Origin: JACJYC01 sp964558465
Lineage (GTDB): Bacteria > Bacteroidota > Bacteroidia > Chitinophagales > Saprospiraceae
DNA length: 64,000 bases
Assembly (NCBI GenBank): GCA_964558465.1
Contig: CAZLEF010000026.1
Span: forward strand, 1 to 64,000
Direction: 5' to 3'
Shown here: positions 9,764-18,056 of the stretch, one piece after another
How the letters are laid out: each line of letters opens with the position of its first letter
Numbering within the stretch: position 1 is the stretch's first letter
Made by a program: the position numbers and the translations under genes
The notes under the pieces: generated by a model
Told to the model about the DNA's origin: nothing
Seen by the model: only the letters and a program-made list of their open reading frames with translations
The model's database searches: none

Positions 9764-10264
9764 ATGAAATATACCTTGCATTTGGGCGATGTCTTACTCC
9801 TGGGCGACCCTCGCCTGTACGAAAAATGCACGCCCGTTATGCCCGGCGAACTGCCCGGTCTGCCCGCAATCATCGAGTCAATGGCCAATGTTATTCTCGA
9901 ATTCAGGGCAAAATACGGCGCCGGACGAGCCATTGCCGCCCCGCAACTGGGCATCATGAAACGGCTGGTCGTACTGAATATCGACCGGCCGGTGGCCATG
10001 ATCAACCCCGTGCTTTTCGATCTGAGCGATGAAATGATGGAGCTTTGGGACGACTGCATGAGCTTCCCCAACCTGCTCGTCCGCCTTCAACGGCATCAGC
10101 GCTGTAAAATCCGGTTTCGCGACCTCGATTGGCAGGAACATACCTGGGATCTGGAAGGCGGGCTCTCCGAATTGCTCCAGCATGAATGCGACCATCTGGA
10201 TGGCGTGCTGGCCATCAGCCGGGCGCTGGATGGGCAGTCGTTCAGGTGGCGGACAGTTAAATAA
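9764..10264 (+). CDS. Peptide deformylase family protein, divergent
   Basis: The protein has 166 residues. All three deformylase motifs are present but altered. Motif I is GRAIAAPQLG (Q61) instead of GLAAxQ. Motif II is WDDCMSFPN (C98) instead of EGCLS. Motif III is QHECDHLDG (H140, E141, H144), intact apart from position. The metal ligands Cys98, His140 and His144, the general base Glu141 and the oxyanion Gln61 are all retained, so it is plausibly an active metal-dependent amidase. The altered motif II suggests a paralogue rather than the housekeeping enzyme that removes formyl groups from nascent proteins. It is a single gene followed by a hairpin. Confidence 0.82.
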   Translation: MKYTLHLGDVLLLGDPRLYEKCTPVMPGELPGLPAIIESMANVILEFRAKYGAGRAIAAPQLGIMKRLVVLNIDRPVAMINPVLFDLSDEMMELWDDCMSFPNLLVRLQRHQRCKIRFRDLDWQEHTWDLEGGLSELLQHECDHLDGVLAISRALDGQSFRWRTVK

Positions 10265-10273
10265 TCGTTCGAC

Positions 10274-10315
10274 AGTCTTTGTTCCGGGATAAAACGAAAC
10301 TGGTTTCCAAAGACT
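10274..10315. terminator. Hairpin downstream of the deformylase-like gene
   Basis: AGTCTTTG (10274-10281) pairs with CAAAGACT (10308-10315). The arms can be extended outward by GTTC/GAAC with a 3-base bulge. It begins 9 bases after the stop codon. Confidence 0.45.
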
Positions 10316-10317
10316 GA

Positions 10318-10335
10318 ACTTCGGCTCCGCTCAGT
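10318..10335. repeat. 18-bp intergenic element, copy 1
   Basis: ACTTCGGCTCCGCTCAGT recurs with one change at 19979-19996. A partial copy (ACTCCGCTCAGTTCCC) follows at about 10345-10360. It lies in a spacer between convergent genes. Confidence 0.6.
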
Positions 10336-10370
10336 TCCCCGAGTGACTCCGCTCAGTTCCCTGATTGAAA

Positions 10371-10419
10371 ACTGTGGACTGAAGACTGCCGACTGCCACC
10401 TGTGGACTGCCACCTGCCC
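10371..10419. repeat. Seven 7-bp units between convergent genes
   Basis: Reading in steps of seven gives ACTGTGG, ACTGAAG, ACTGCCG, ACTGCCA, CCTGTGG, ACTGCCA, CCTGCCC: a fixed CTG at positions 2-4 with variable remaining positions. It ends 4 bases before the stop codon of the peptidase gene. Confidence 0.7.
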
Positions 10420-10423
10420 CCCA

Positions 10424-12697
10424 TCACTCCCACCCAAACTCCCAAACCGGCGCCGCCCCGAGCAAATGCTCCACAAAATAATTCCAGAGTCTTTTTCGGA
10501 AGTAATTGCCATGCGCGCCCTGATAACCGTGCCGCTGACTGGGCAGGATCAGCATATCAAATTGTTTATCGGCTTTAACCAGGGCTTCGGCCAGTTTGAA
10601 CGTTGCCGAGGGGTTCACGTTTTCGTCGATGCCGCCGTGCACGATCAGGAGTTTCCCCTTCAGGTTGCCGGCCATCGTGATGTTGGATTGAAGATGGTAC
10701 GCTGAATCCACTGGCCAGCCCATGTACATCTCCGGCCACCAGGCTTTTTCCATGCGGTGGTCGTGGTCGGCTGAACTGGCAACGCCAACTTTGTAAAAAT
10801 CAGGGAATTGCAATAGCCCGTGGCCGGCGTCGTATCCGCCGGCCGAATGGCCGAATATGCCCACTCTTGAGGTGTCGATCCAGGCGTGTCTGCGGCCCAG
10901 TTCCCGGATGGCCAGCACGTGGTCGGTGAGGTTCAACCCCATTTTTTTGTAGGAATGGTCGTGAAAAGCTTTGGATCTGCCCGAACTGCCCAGGCCGTCA
11001 ACCATCATGACAATGAATCCCAGTTCGGCCAGGGCCTGGTTGTTGAGGCTCAGTACCCTGGGGAAATTGTCGGGGAAAACATGGGTGTGCGGCCCGGTAT
11101 AGCTGTTGTCGATGATGGGGTATTTCCGGGTTGGGTCAAAATGGGTGGGCTTCCACAATGCGCCATAAATAATGGTTTCACCATCGCGGGCGGTAGCAGT
11201 GAAAACCTCCGGCGCCCGCCAGTTCAAGGCCTCCAGCCCGCTGATATCGGCCCGGGATAATTCCAACAGGATTTTGCCGGTTTGGGCCGACCGAATGACC
11301 GAGACCGTAGGCATCTGCCCGGTTGAATAATTGTCGGTAAAATATCGCCCGCAAGGTGAAAAACTGACCCGGTGGGCCGCGTCTTCCGGCGTGAGCAACT
11401 GCGGTTCCCCTCCTTTCAGGCTGACCCGGTAAAGCAGCTGATAATAGGGGTTCCGTCCTTTTTCCCGGCCCGAGGCCGAAAAATACACCCAACCCCCGGT
11501 TTCATCAACATGCTCGATGTCGTTTACAAAGTATTCGCCTTTGGTGAGCGGCGCAAGTTGCCGGGTTGCCAGATCGATGAGGTACAATTGTTTCCAACCG
11601 CTTCGCTCCGAACTGAACACGATCTTGCCGGCCTTTTCCGCAGGCCAATACTCGAAATTGTCAATATTAGTGGCCGAACTTTCCGATACCAGGGGCGTCA
11701 ATTCATTTTTCTCCAGGTCGAGTTTTAAGAGATGGACGGCTTGAAAGCCTCTTTCCGCATAGTCTGCGTAGAGCTGGCCTGGGGTTTCGGACCATTGAAA
11801 ATCCACACTGTTGATATGGGTATTGCGCGGAAGCGCCGGATGGATCTCCCTGCCGCTTTCTACCTCAAAACAGACCGGGATCATGTACACCATTGCGGTA
11901 TCGCCGGGCGAACCGCGGTAATAAGACAATAACCTGGGCCGGTAAAGGGTATCAACGCTCCAATCCAGGAGATACATTTTGCGGGCGCTTCGCAGGTCGC
12001 AGATATACGTCTGAATCCATCGGGAATCCGCCGACCAACTGACGCCGAAACGCGCAGGCCGCTCGCCGCCCTCCCCTTCCATGATATCGCCCCAGCCGTA
12101 ATAACTGCCGTATTCATAATTTTTATGCCCGCTTTTGCTCAGTTGACGGACTTCCCCCGATTGGACTGACCGCAGGTAGAGGTTGTAATCCCGGGTGAAG
12201 GCTACCCATTTCCCGTCCGGTGAGGTCGCCTCGTTTTCCGGTTTTGGTTTTTCGGGTTCCTTTTGGGTTAACTGCCAGGATTGAAGGTCAAGGGTATATT
12301 TTTTGCCTTTCAGGTCAAATTGAAGAAGCCCCTTTTTAAGGTATTGGAGCCCGGTGAGCGGCAGGTCACCTGATTTCAAGGTATCGCTCAGCGTGTCATT
12401 TAACAACCTGGTCAGGCGTTCATGATCGAACAGCGGTTCTTTTTTCAGCTTTTCAAAGGATACCTCCCAAAAAGTTTTGCCGCGCTGATCCTGGTCCAGG
12501 TACCAAAACCCGGCGCTGTCGGGATGCCAGTTGGGGTTTACCCATAAATGGAAGGCTTTTTTATTGTTGATATTGTTCCAGACGAACCCGGCTGCTTTTT
12601 CATAATCGGATCGGGTCAGGGCCTGTTGGGCGCAGATTTCGGGGAAAAGCAGAAAAAACAAAGGCAGGCGCCAGAGCCAGGAAAAGGTACTTTTCAT
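10424..12697 (-). CDS. Secreted S9-family (dipeptidyl peptidase IV-like) serine peptidase
   Basis: The ATG at 12697 gives 757 residues beginning with a signal peptide (WRLPLFFLLFPEICAQ); a TTG further upstream would spoil it. The N-terminal half is a beta-propeller of the DPP4 type (TSPDGKWVAFTRDYNLYL, RKYPIIDNSYTGP linker). The C-terminal alpha/beta-hydrolase domain holds the triad: Ser in GHSAGG (about residue 618), Asp in HGGIDENVNP (about 688) and His in SQRHGYQG (about 722). Such enzymes remove N-terminal X-Pro dipeptides in the periplasm or outside the cell and are typical of peptide-degrading Bacteroidota. It stands alone, divergent from the small gene at 12781. Confidence 0.9.
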   Translation of the reverse strand: MKSTFSWLWRLPLFFLLFPEICAQQALTRSDYEKAAGFVWNNINNKKAFHLWVNPNWHPDSAGFWYLDQDQRGKTFWEVSFEKLKKEPLFDHERLTRLLNDTLSDTLKSGDLPLTGLQYLKKGLLQFDLKGKKYTLDLQSWQLTQKEPEKPKPENEATSPDGKWVAFTRDYNLYLRSVQSGEVRQLSKSGHKNYEYGSYYGWGDIMEGEGGERPARFGVSWSADSRWIQTYICDLRSARKMYLLDWSVDTLYRPRLLSYYRGSPGDTAMVYMIPVCFEVESGREIHPALPRNTHINSVDFQWSETPGQLYADYAERGFQAVHLLKLDLEKNELTPLVSESSATNIDNFEYWPAEKAGKIVFSSERSGWKQLYLIDLATRQLAPLTKGEYFVNDIEHVDETGGWVYFSASGREKGRNPYYQLLYRVSLKGGEPQLLTPEDAAHRVSFSPCGRYFTDNYSTGQMPTVSVIRSAQTGKILLELSRADISGLEALNWRAPEVFTATARDGETIIYGALWKPTHFDPTRKYPIIDNSYTGPHTHVFPDNFPRVLSLNNQALAELGFIVMMVDGLGSSGRSKAFHDHSYKKMGLNLTDHVLAIRELGRRHAWIDTSRVGIFGHSAGGYDAGHGLLQFPDFYKVGVASSADHDHRMEKAWWPEMYMGWPVDSAYHLQSNITMAGNLKGKLLIVHGGIDENVNPSATFKLAEALVKADKQFDMLILPSQRHGYQGAHGNYFRKRLWNYFVEHLLGAAPVWEFGWE

Positions 12698-12730
12698 CGG
12701 ACGGCAGTTTTCCCACAAGGTAAAAAAATA

Positions 12731-12758
12731 TTGACGTGAATCTGATTGACTACTTTAC
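12731..12758 (+). promoter_or_regulatory. Possible promoter of the small gene at 12781
   Basis: TTGAC at 12731-12735 and TACTTTAC at 12751-12758 resemble the -33 and -7 boxes with suitable spacing. The match is imperfect. Confidence 0.3.
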
Positions 12759-12780
12759 TTTTTCTTCCAGCCTTTCCAGT

Positions 12781-13041
12781 ATGCAACTTGTGTACAGCCT
12801 GGTACCTAAAGATCAGAGTTTGGAAAAAATGATTGAAAAGCGCGCTTATGAACTGGCGCGTAAGATTGTTTTAAAAACGTCCCATACCATGCACTTGGAA
12901 AATCAGGGACTTGACGACGAGGCGGCCAAAGCCGCAATTGAAAAGCGTGCAGAAAAAATCAAAAACGAACTGCCTAAAAATCTATGGGACTGCCTCACTC
13001 GCTCTTCAAGCTCTTCACCGGATTCGCAACAGCCGCTTTAA
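12781..13041 (+). CDS. Small charged helical protein of unknown function
   Basis: Starting at the ATG at 12781 the protein has 86 residues. An in-frame ATG at 12736 would add 15 residues but lies inside the probable promoter. The sequence is mostly amphipathic helix (EKMIEKRAYELARKIVLKTS, EDDEA-type acidic patch, IEKRAEKIKNELPKNLWD). The first ~70 residues look like a compact conserved unit. The last ~15 residues (SSSSSPDSQQPL) are low complexity and are encoded antisense to the end of the permease gene, which it overlaps by 47 bases. A DNA-binding or antitoxin-like role is conceivable, but nothing in the sequence proves it. Confidence 0.6.
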   Translation: MQLVYSLVPKDQSLEKMIEKRAYELARKIVLKTSHTMHLENQGLDDEAAKAAIEKRAEKIKNELPKNLWDCLTRSSSSSPDSQQPL

Positions 13042-15412
13042 GCGCCTGAAATCCGACCGTCAGGCCGGCAATCACCAATGCGCCTGCCCCCGCAGCCAGG
13101 AAAATCCAGATATCCAGGTCGATCCGGTAAGGAAATCCGTCCAGCCAGCCTTTCAGAAAATACCAGGCAACAGGCGCGGCAAATACCACAGCCGCCACAA
13201 CCAGCAAGAGAAAATCTTTGCTGAGCAAAACAACAATATTGGCAGCGGTAGCCCCCAGGACTTTTCGAATACCGATTTCCTTTACCCTTTGTTCCGCTGC
13301 ATGGGCGATCAGTCCGAATGCCCCGATACAGGCAATCAGGATCGCCAGCATGGTAAAAACCCAAAACAGGCTGCTCAGTCTTTCTTCCGCTTTGTACATT
13401 TCACCGAAGCTGGCGTCTACGAACTGGTAATCGATCGGATACCCGGTTTCAAACCGGTCCCAGGTTGAACGAATGGCGGCTATCGTCGCGGCCAGGTCAT
13501 TGCCGTCCAGGCGCAGCGCGATTTTCCAATAGGCATCCGGATAAATATGGAGTACGGAGGCTTCGACCTCCTCATGCAGGCTGGCATAATGAAAATCCTT
13601 TACCACGCCAATTACGCGCCCTTTTTTGATGGTGTCGTTCCGGGCCCACATTTTCCATTCCAAAGGTTTGCCGACCGCTTCTTCCGGGGTATCGCCCAGG
13701 CCGTAATTTTTGACCGCCGTTTCGTTGAGTATGAAGGCTTCGTCCGCGTCTGTCCGGATCTCTTTCGAGAAATCGCGGCCGGCCACGATCTCCATGCCCA
13801 TGGTTTTGATATAGTCATGATCGATGGTAAAAATCCGTGCGGGAAGCCTTTTGGATTCTTCTCCCGGAACGATGATCTCATCGCCGGAAACAATATCCCC
13901 CGGTATTCCGAAACAAACCGAAGCCGACTGCACCCCCGGGGTGTTCGCAAATTCCGCTCTGGTGTTTTCCGGGTTTTCAAACATCTTCGCGCGCATGGGA
14001 AAGACCATCAGTTGCTCGCGCTGAAAACCCATATCCTTGTTGTTCATGTATTTCACCTGCCGGTAAACTGCAAGCGTTCCGATGATCATCAGGATCGATA
14101 ATCCAAATTGAAGGACAACCAGCCCTTTTCTCAGCCATTGAACATGCCCTCCGCCTTGCTGAATACCTGCTTTGAGCGCATGAATGGGCCGGAACCCGGA
14201 AAGAACAACCGATGGATAGATGCCGGCCACCATTCCGGTAAACAGGGCCAGGCCGGCCAATCCCGCCAGGATCGCCGGATCACCCAAAACCGGAAATTTC
14301 AGGGATTTTTCCGTAAAGGCATTCAAATATGGTACCAGGGCCACCGCAACGACCGTCGCCAGCGCCGTTGCAGCCGCAGAAAGGATTACCGATTCGCTGA
14401 TGAACTGCAGGATCAACTGCCCCCGCAAAGCGCCCGTGGCTTTCCGGACCCCAACTTCCTTCGCTCTGCGGACGGCCTTTGCAGTGGTCAGGTTAACAAA
14501 ATTAATGCAGGCAATGAGCAACAGGAAAAGCCCGATGACCGACAATCCGGTCACATAACGCTGGTTGCCTCTTATAGCCGCGTCATTCTGAAAATCAGCA
14601 GATTGCAAATGGATATCTTTTACCGGCTGGAGGTAAGTGTAATAATAAAAACCCATCTCCTTGGTTTGTGGGTGGGCATACTTTTCAACAAAAGCCGGCA
14701 GTTTAGTCTTCAATCTTTCAACATCCGTCCCCGGATTCAGCTTAATATAGGTGTAAAAGTCCTGCCAGATCCAACTTTGGATGCGCTCCTTCGACACTTG
14801 TTTCTCCAACTCGGAAAAAGGGAGGAGGAAGTTAAAATCCAGGTGGAAATGGGGTGAAAGCGCCGCCAGAACCCCGGTCACCTGCAATTCCTGATTGTTG
14901 ATGGTCAGGGGTTTTCCAACCGGATTTTCCTCGCCAAAGTATTTCACGGCAATGGGTTCCGTCAGGACAATCCCGTTGGGGTAAGACAGGGCAGTAGCGG
15001 GGTCGCCATACAAAAACGGCAACCGGAAAAATTTGAAAATCGGGTCTTCCGTGTAAAATCCGTTTTCCTCCAAAAAACTTTTATCGCCCCTTTTAAAAAG
15101 CAATTTCTGCCGTATGGAATACATCCGCAGGGTCTCTTCCACTTCCGGAAAATCCGACTTCATCACTGGTCCGATTTGTGGCGAACCGCTGGCCCAGAAG
15201 GTGGCGCCTTCGTTCGTAAATCGCTGGTTGTACGCCCTGAAGATCCGCTCCCCGTCCGGATGATCTTTGTCAAATTGTTGTTCATCCCATACAAAAAGCC
15301 CGATCAACAGGCAAACCGAGAGGCCGGTTGCCAAACCCAGGATATTGGTCAGGCTGTACCCTTTGTACTTGATGAGATTCCGCAGGCCGGTTTTCAGGTA
15401 GTTCCTCCACAT
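12995..15412 (-). CDS. MacB/FtsX-family ABC transporter permease
   Basis: The 805-residue protein has the duplicated layout common in Bacteroidota. An N-terminal helix (about 24-44, ILGLATGLSVCLLIGLFVW) is followed by a periplasmic MacB-type core domain and three helices with the FtsX signature RRAKEVGVRKATGALRGQL. Another helix precedes a second core domain, and the last three helices carry a second signature EQRVKEIGIRKVLGATAANI. These proteins couple cytoplasmic ATP hydrolysis to movements in the periplasm, for lipoprotein, peptide or antibiotic efflux. No ATPase subunit is adjacent, so its partner lies elsewhere. A -7-like box (CAAATTTA, 15453-15460 on the plus strand) lies upstream. Confidence 0.92.
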   Translation of the reverse strand: MWRNYLKTGLRNLIKYKGYSLTNILGLATGLSVCLLIGLFVWDEQQFDKDHPDGERIFRAYNQRFTNEGATFWASGSPQIGPVMKSDFPEVEETLRMYSIRQKLLFKRGDKSFLEENGFYTEDPIFKFFRLPFLYGDPATALSYPNGIVLTEPIAVKYFGEENPVGKPLTINNQELQVTGVLAALSPHFHLDFNFLLPFSELEKQVSKERIQSWIWQDFYTYIKLNPGTDVERLKTKLPAFVEKYAHPQTKEMGFYYYTYLQPVKDIHLQSADFQNDAAIRGNQRYVTGLSVIGLFLLLIACINFVNLTTAKAVRRAKEVGVRKATGALRGQLILQFISESVILSAAATALATVVAVALVPYLNAFTEKSLKFPVLGDPAILAGLAGLALFTGMVAGIYPSVVLSGFRPIHALKAGIQQGGGHVQWLRKGLVVLQFGLSILMIIGTLAVYRQVKYMNNKDMGFQREQLMVFPMRAKMFENPENTRAEFANTPGVQSASVCFGIPGDIVSGDEIIVPGEESKRLPARIFTIDHDYIKTMGMEIVAGRDFSKEIRTDADEAFILNETAVKNYGLGDTPEEAVGKPLEWKMWARNDTIKKGRVIGVVKDFHYASLHEEVEASVLHIYPDAYWKIALRLDGNDLAATIAAIRSTWDRFETGYPIDYQFVDASFGEMYKAEERLSSLFWVFTMLAILIACIGAFGLIAHAAEQRVKEIGIRKVLGATAANIVVLLSKDFLLLVVAAVVFAAPVAWYFLKGWLDGFPYRIDLDIWIFLAAGAGALVIAGLTVGFQALKAAVANPVKSLKSE

Positions 15413-15452
15413 AACGTTGCTTTTGCAGGGTATGCAGCAAAAGTCATGCCTG

Positions 15453-15460
15453 CAAATTTA
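15453..15460 (-). promoter_or_regulatory. -7 box (TAAATTTG) for the permease gene
   Basis: An exact TAnnTTTG match on the minus strand, 40 bases before the start codon at 15412. Confidence 0.4.
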
Positions 15461-15548
15461 ATCCTTTCATAAACAAACTGTTAGATGCAAAACCCGTCAA
15501 AAATATGTCCGATTATGGACACCCGGTGTCCGGAAATAAACGATTCAC

Positions 15549-15574
15549 CCCGCCCAGCCTGAGGGTCAGGCGGG
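15549..15574. terminator. GC-rich hairpin downstream of the 15613 gene
   Basis: CCCGCC (15549-15554) pairs with GGCGGG (15569-15574), and inside it CCTGA (15558-15562) faces TCAGG (15566-15570) across GGG. A second small palindrome, GGACAC-CCG-GTGTCC, lies just beyond (about 15516-15530). Confidence 0.4.
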
Positions 15575-15578
15575 TAAA

Positions 15579-15615
15579 CATCCATCATCTAGCATCCATC
15601 ATCTAGCATCCATCA
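15579..15615. repeat. 14-bp tandem repeat (two 7-bp half units)
   Basis: CATCCATCATCTAG occurs at 15579-15592 and 15593-15606, with a partial third copy that runs into the stop codon of the minus-strand gene at 15613. On the other strand it contains GGATGCT, the unit of the repeat at 60359. Confidence 0.75.
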
Positions 15616-17190
15616 ATAATTCAACAAAAGTGCGCTCCGGTGCACCAGAAAAGCATCGTCCGGCGCCAGGGTCAAACCCCTTGCAATCATCAGGCGGGCG
15701 TTGGGGTAATCTTTTTGGCGGAAATAATAATAGGATGCCGATGCATAAGCGGTAGTGATCCAGAGCACCCCGCGCGGCGTGGGACCGGATTGCGCCAGCA
15801 ATTTCTCGAAGTTTTCCAATTCCCGGCTCCCGTCTCCCAGGCGGTCGGCATCGAAACGGTGTCTGATCCGTTCAGAAAGGTAAAACAGTTCCAGGTCTCT
15901 GAAATGGGGGTTGGAAACCAGGAAGGGATATTGTTTTTTATACTGCTCCAGGATGAGCAGGCATTCTTCAAAATCGCGCCGTTTGTTCAGCGAGCGGACC
16001 AACAGCCGGGAAAGAATATCCTGAACCTGCGGGTCATCGGGCCGGAACCGGTATATCGTATCCATGTACTCGATCACCCGGGGTGTATTGGACGCGGCGG
16101 CATAATGCTCTGCCTGCCCGACATAAAAGATCTCACGGATCAGGTTGAGGCCGGCCGGATCGTTTTTCATGCGTTTGCAAAATTCCCGGTATAGAGCGTC
16201 GAGGCGGCCGGGCTGTTCCTGTTGTTTTTTGGTGAATTGTTCGGTCAGCAAAGCAAACCGTTTAATCAGTTCCTTTCGGACGGCCGGCGCAGGAAACGCT
16301 TCATACAGATCAAACAAGGGAGCCAGGCGGTCCGACTCCATCGGCAAACTTGCCGCCAGTTGCAGTTTACAGGCAGCCAGCAAGGGTTCGTATAAGGGCG
16401 TAGGATAGAGTGTGCGGGCTTTGTCGAGGGTATGGGCAGCCATTACGAACTGCCGGTCGGCGTAATCAATGGCCGCACGCTTGTAATACAGCAGCCCCGC
16501 CAGTTGATAAGGGTTGATCGGCTCGGTTCCGTCTTCGGCGTAACGTTGGTTCCAGGTTTGCACCAACGACTGCCGGGACTGACCGGCCGGGATCAGGGAA
16601 AGGTCCTGCCAGATATTCACGTAATCAGCCGTCAGGTTTTTATCTTTTTTGCCGCCGAAAGTAAGGATCTCCCCAAGCGGCTGGGATTGATCAGCGGTCT
16701 GGATGATCAATTGAACGGTTTCCAGGCCGGCTTTTAACTCGTATTTGTACCCCAGGTGATCCAAAACAATCACATACAGTGCGGCAGCCGTGTATTCATT
16801 GTAATGGCCGGATTTGAACAGGCTTCCGAAATCGGAAAAAGGGTCGTACTGCCGGAAATAACGGCTTTTTAAGGTCTCGTGCACCGGCTCAAGGTCTTTA
16901 GCCCTGGTTTTTTTGCCGGCTCTGGCGCTTTCAATCCGGCGCAGCGTGTTCTGCAACTGGTTCTGCGCAAAATCCGCAACGGCAAACGCATTGTCTTTGG
17001 AACTGGCCAGGAACAGCCGGATCCGGTCGGCAGCTTCTACACCCTGCGGCGCCGTGAAAACCATTTTTTCAAGCGGCCCGTAATAAACCAGACTTTCCTT
17101 TCCGGCCGGAACGAGTAAGGAATCTGAAAGACCAGAAGCCTGAGCAGCAATGGCCCATATCAGCAGCAGACAGCAGGATAGTAGTCGCAT
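15613..17190 (-). CDS. Secreted helical-repeat protein of unknown function
   Basis: From the ATG at 17190 the protein has 525 residues starting with a signal peptide (MRLLSCCLLLIWAIAAQASG). An upstream TTG adds nine residues that would disturb it. The mature protein is predominantly alpha-helical with TPR/HAT-like segments (LAGLLYYKRAAIDYADRQFV, TLDKARTLYPTPLYEPLL, YPNARLMIARGLTLAPDDAF). I cannot assign a family. It is probably periplasmic. A minus-strand -7 box (TAATTTTG at 17215-17222) lies 25 bases upstream. The small lipoprotein gene is 96 bases further upstream on the same strand. Confidence 0.8.
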   Translation of the reverse strand: MRLLSCCLLLIWAIAAQASGLSDSLLVPAGKESLVYYGPLEKMVFTAPQGVEAADRIRLFLASSKDNAFAVADFAQNQLQNTLRRIESARAGKKTRAKDLEPVHETLKSRYFRQYDPFSDFGSLFKSGHYNEYTAAALYVIVLDHLGYKYELKAGLETVQLIIQTADQSQPLGEILTFGGKKDKNLTADYVNIWQDLSLIPAGQSRQSLVQTWNQRYAEDGTEPINPYQLAGLLYYKRAAIDYADRQFVMAAHTLDKARTLYPTPLYEPLLAACKLQLAASLPMESDRLAPLFDLYEAFPAPAVRKELIKRFALLTEQFTKKQQEQPGRLDALYREFCKRMKNDPAGLNLIREIFYVGQAEHYAAASNTPRVIEYMDTIYRFRPDDPQVQDILSRLLVRSLNKRRDFEECLLILEQYKKQYPFLVSNPHFRDLELFYLSERIRHRFDADRLGDGSRELENFEKLLAQSGPTPRGVLWITTAYASASYYYFRQKDYPNARLMIARGLTLAPDDAFLVHRSALLLNY

Positions 17191-17214
17191 GAGGGGAATA
17201 CCTGTATTGATCCG

Positions 17215-17222
17215 CAAAATTA
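17215..17222 (-). promoter_or_regulatory. -7 box (TAATTTTG) for the 15613-17190 gene
   Basis: An exact TAnnTTTG match on the minus strand, 25 bases upstream of the chosen ATG, supporting the 17190 start. Confidence 0.45.
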
Positions 17223-17286
17223 ATCTTTCATTTTGACGATTCCAGGAATCGGCGTTACAGATTTAATGCCGGCCCGGCAAATGGTG

Positions 17287-17811
17287 TTACCGGACGGCCT
17301 GCAGCCCCATATCCATCTGGCAATCCATCACAAAAGGGGAGATTTCGCTGAGAAAAAAAACCACTTCCAGCCGGAAACGCTCCCCGGAAAGCAATTTTTT
17401 GGAATTGCGCAAGGTGGGCAACAACTCAATGGAGTTATACCGCCGGTTGGTCATATCGTCCAGATAAAAAATTTCGTCAAACTCCGAACAGTCCTGTCCC
17501 ACCGGGCAGATCCGGATGGATACTTCTTCCAGGAAATCGAAAGCCCGGCCGTTTTGAGACAGGATCCTGGCAAAATTCGGCCGGATGGCCGCAATCGCGC
17601 TGGTGTCTGTGTTGTTGTCCTTTAAATAATTGGCGATGTTGGAATTGACCGTCGGGAATTCGATCACCTGCGCAAAACTGGGGTTTAAACCCGCCGGAAG
17701 CTCAAAATCAAAATTCGGATAGATCATTTCAAAGATCACCTCGCGTTTGTCCTTGACGCAACCGGCAGTCAGGATCACCCCGGAAAAGAAGAGCAGCCAA
17801 ACCCTTTTCAT
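17287..17811 (-). CDS. Small lipoprotein of unknown function
   Basis: The 174-residue precursor has a lipoprotein signal with a clear lipobox (LTAGC, Cys18), so it should be lipid-anchored. The mature part is mostly beta-strand with a Cys pair (RICPVGQDCSEF). Nothing identifies its function. Orthologues, if any, would probably be confined to related Bacteroidota. It is divergent from the GCS2-CBS gene across a spacer with two hairpins. Confidence 0.8.
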   Translation of the reverse strand: MKRVWLLFFSGVILTAGCVKDKREVIFEMIYPNFDFELPAGLNPSFAQVIEFPTVNSNIANYLKDNNTDTSAIAAIRPNFARILSQNGRAFDFLEEVSIRICPVGQDCSEFDEIFYLDDMTNRRYNSIELLPTLRNSKKLLSGERFRLEVVFFLSEISPFVMDCQMDMGLQAVR

Positions 17812-17847
17812 CTTTTTTTCAAATGGAACGCATAAACCACCCTTTTG

Positions 17848-17911
17848 TTATACTTCGCCCGGCGGCGCGAAGTATAATGCCGCAGGATGGATGGTTTGCC
17901 AAAAACCATCC
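17848..17911. repeat. Two adjacent perfect hairpins in a divergent spacer
   Basis: Hairpin 1: TTATACTTCGC (17848-17858) and GCGAAGTATAA (17867-17877), 11 bp with an 8-base GC-rich loop. Hairpin 2: GGATGGTTT (17889-17897) and AAACCATCC (17903-17911), 9 bp with loop GCCAA. Neither is followed by a T run, and both lie between the starts of divergent genes, so they are unlikely to be simple terminators. The form suggests a mobile palindromic element or a regulatory structure. Confidence 0.65.
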
Positions 17912-17991
17912 GACGCGCGGTATATAATGACCTCCAGCAAGCAGGCAGAATTTTTTAACCCGGATTTTACAGTCTGTAAAATTCATGTACC

Positions 17992-18022
17992 TTTATCGGA
18001 AACATACATTTGCATATATTTG
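17992..18022 (+). promoter_or_regulatory. Promoter of the GCS2-CBS gene
   Basis: TTTA at 17992-17995, a 19-base gap, then TATATTTG at 18015-18022 (exact -7 consensus). A second exact box, TACATTTG, overlaps at 18005-18012. The start codon is 34 bases further on. Confidence 0.6.
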
Positions 18023-18056
18023 GAACAAGGTCTGAAAAGCAAAATTTTTACCGTTT

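Noticed and set aside
12698..12718. Upstream TTG start for the S9 peptidase
   Set aside because: It would place seven residues before an otherwise ideal signal peptide.
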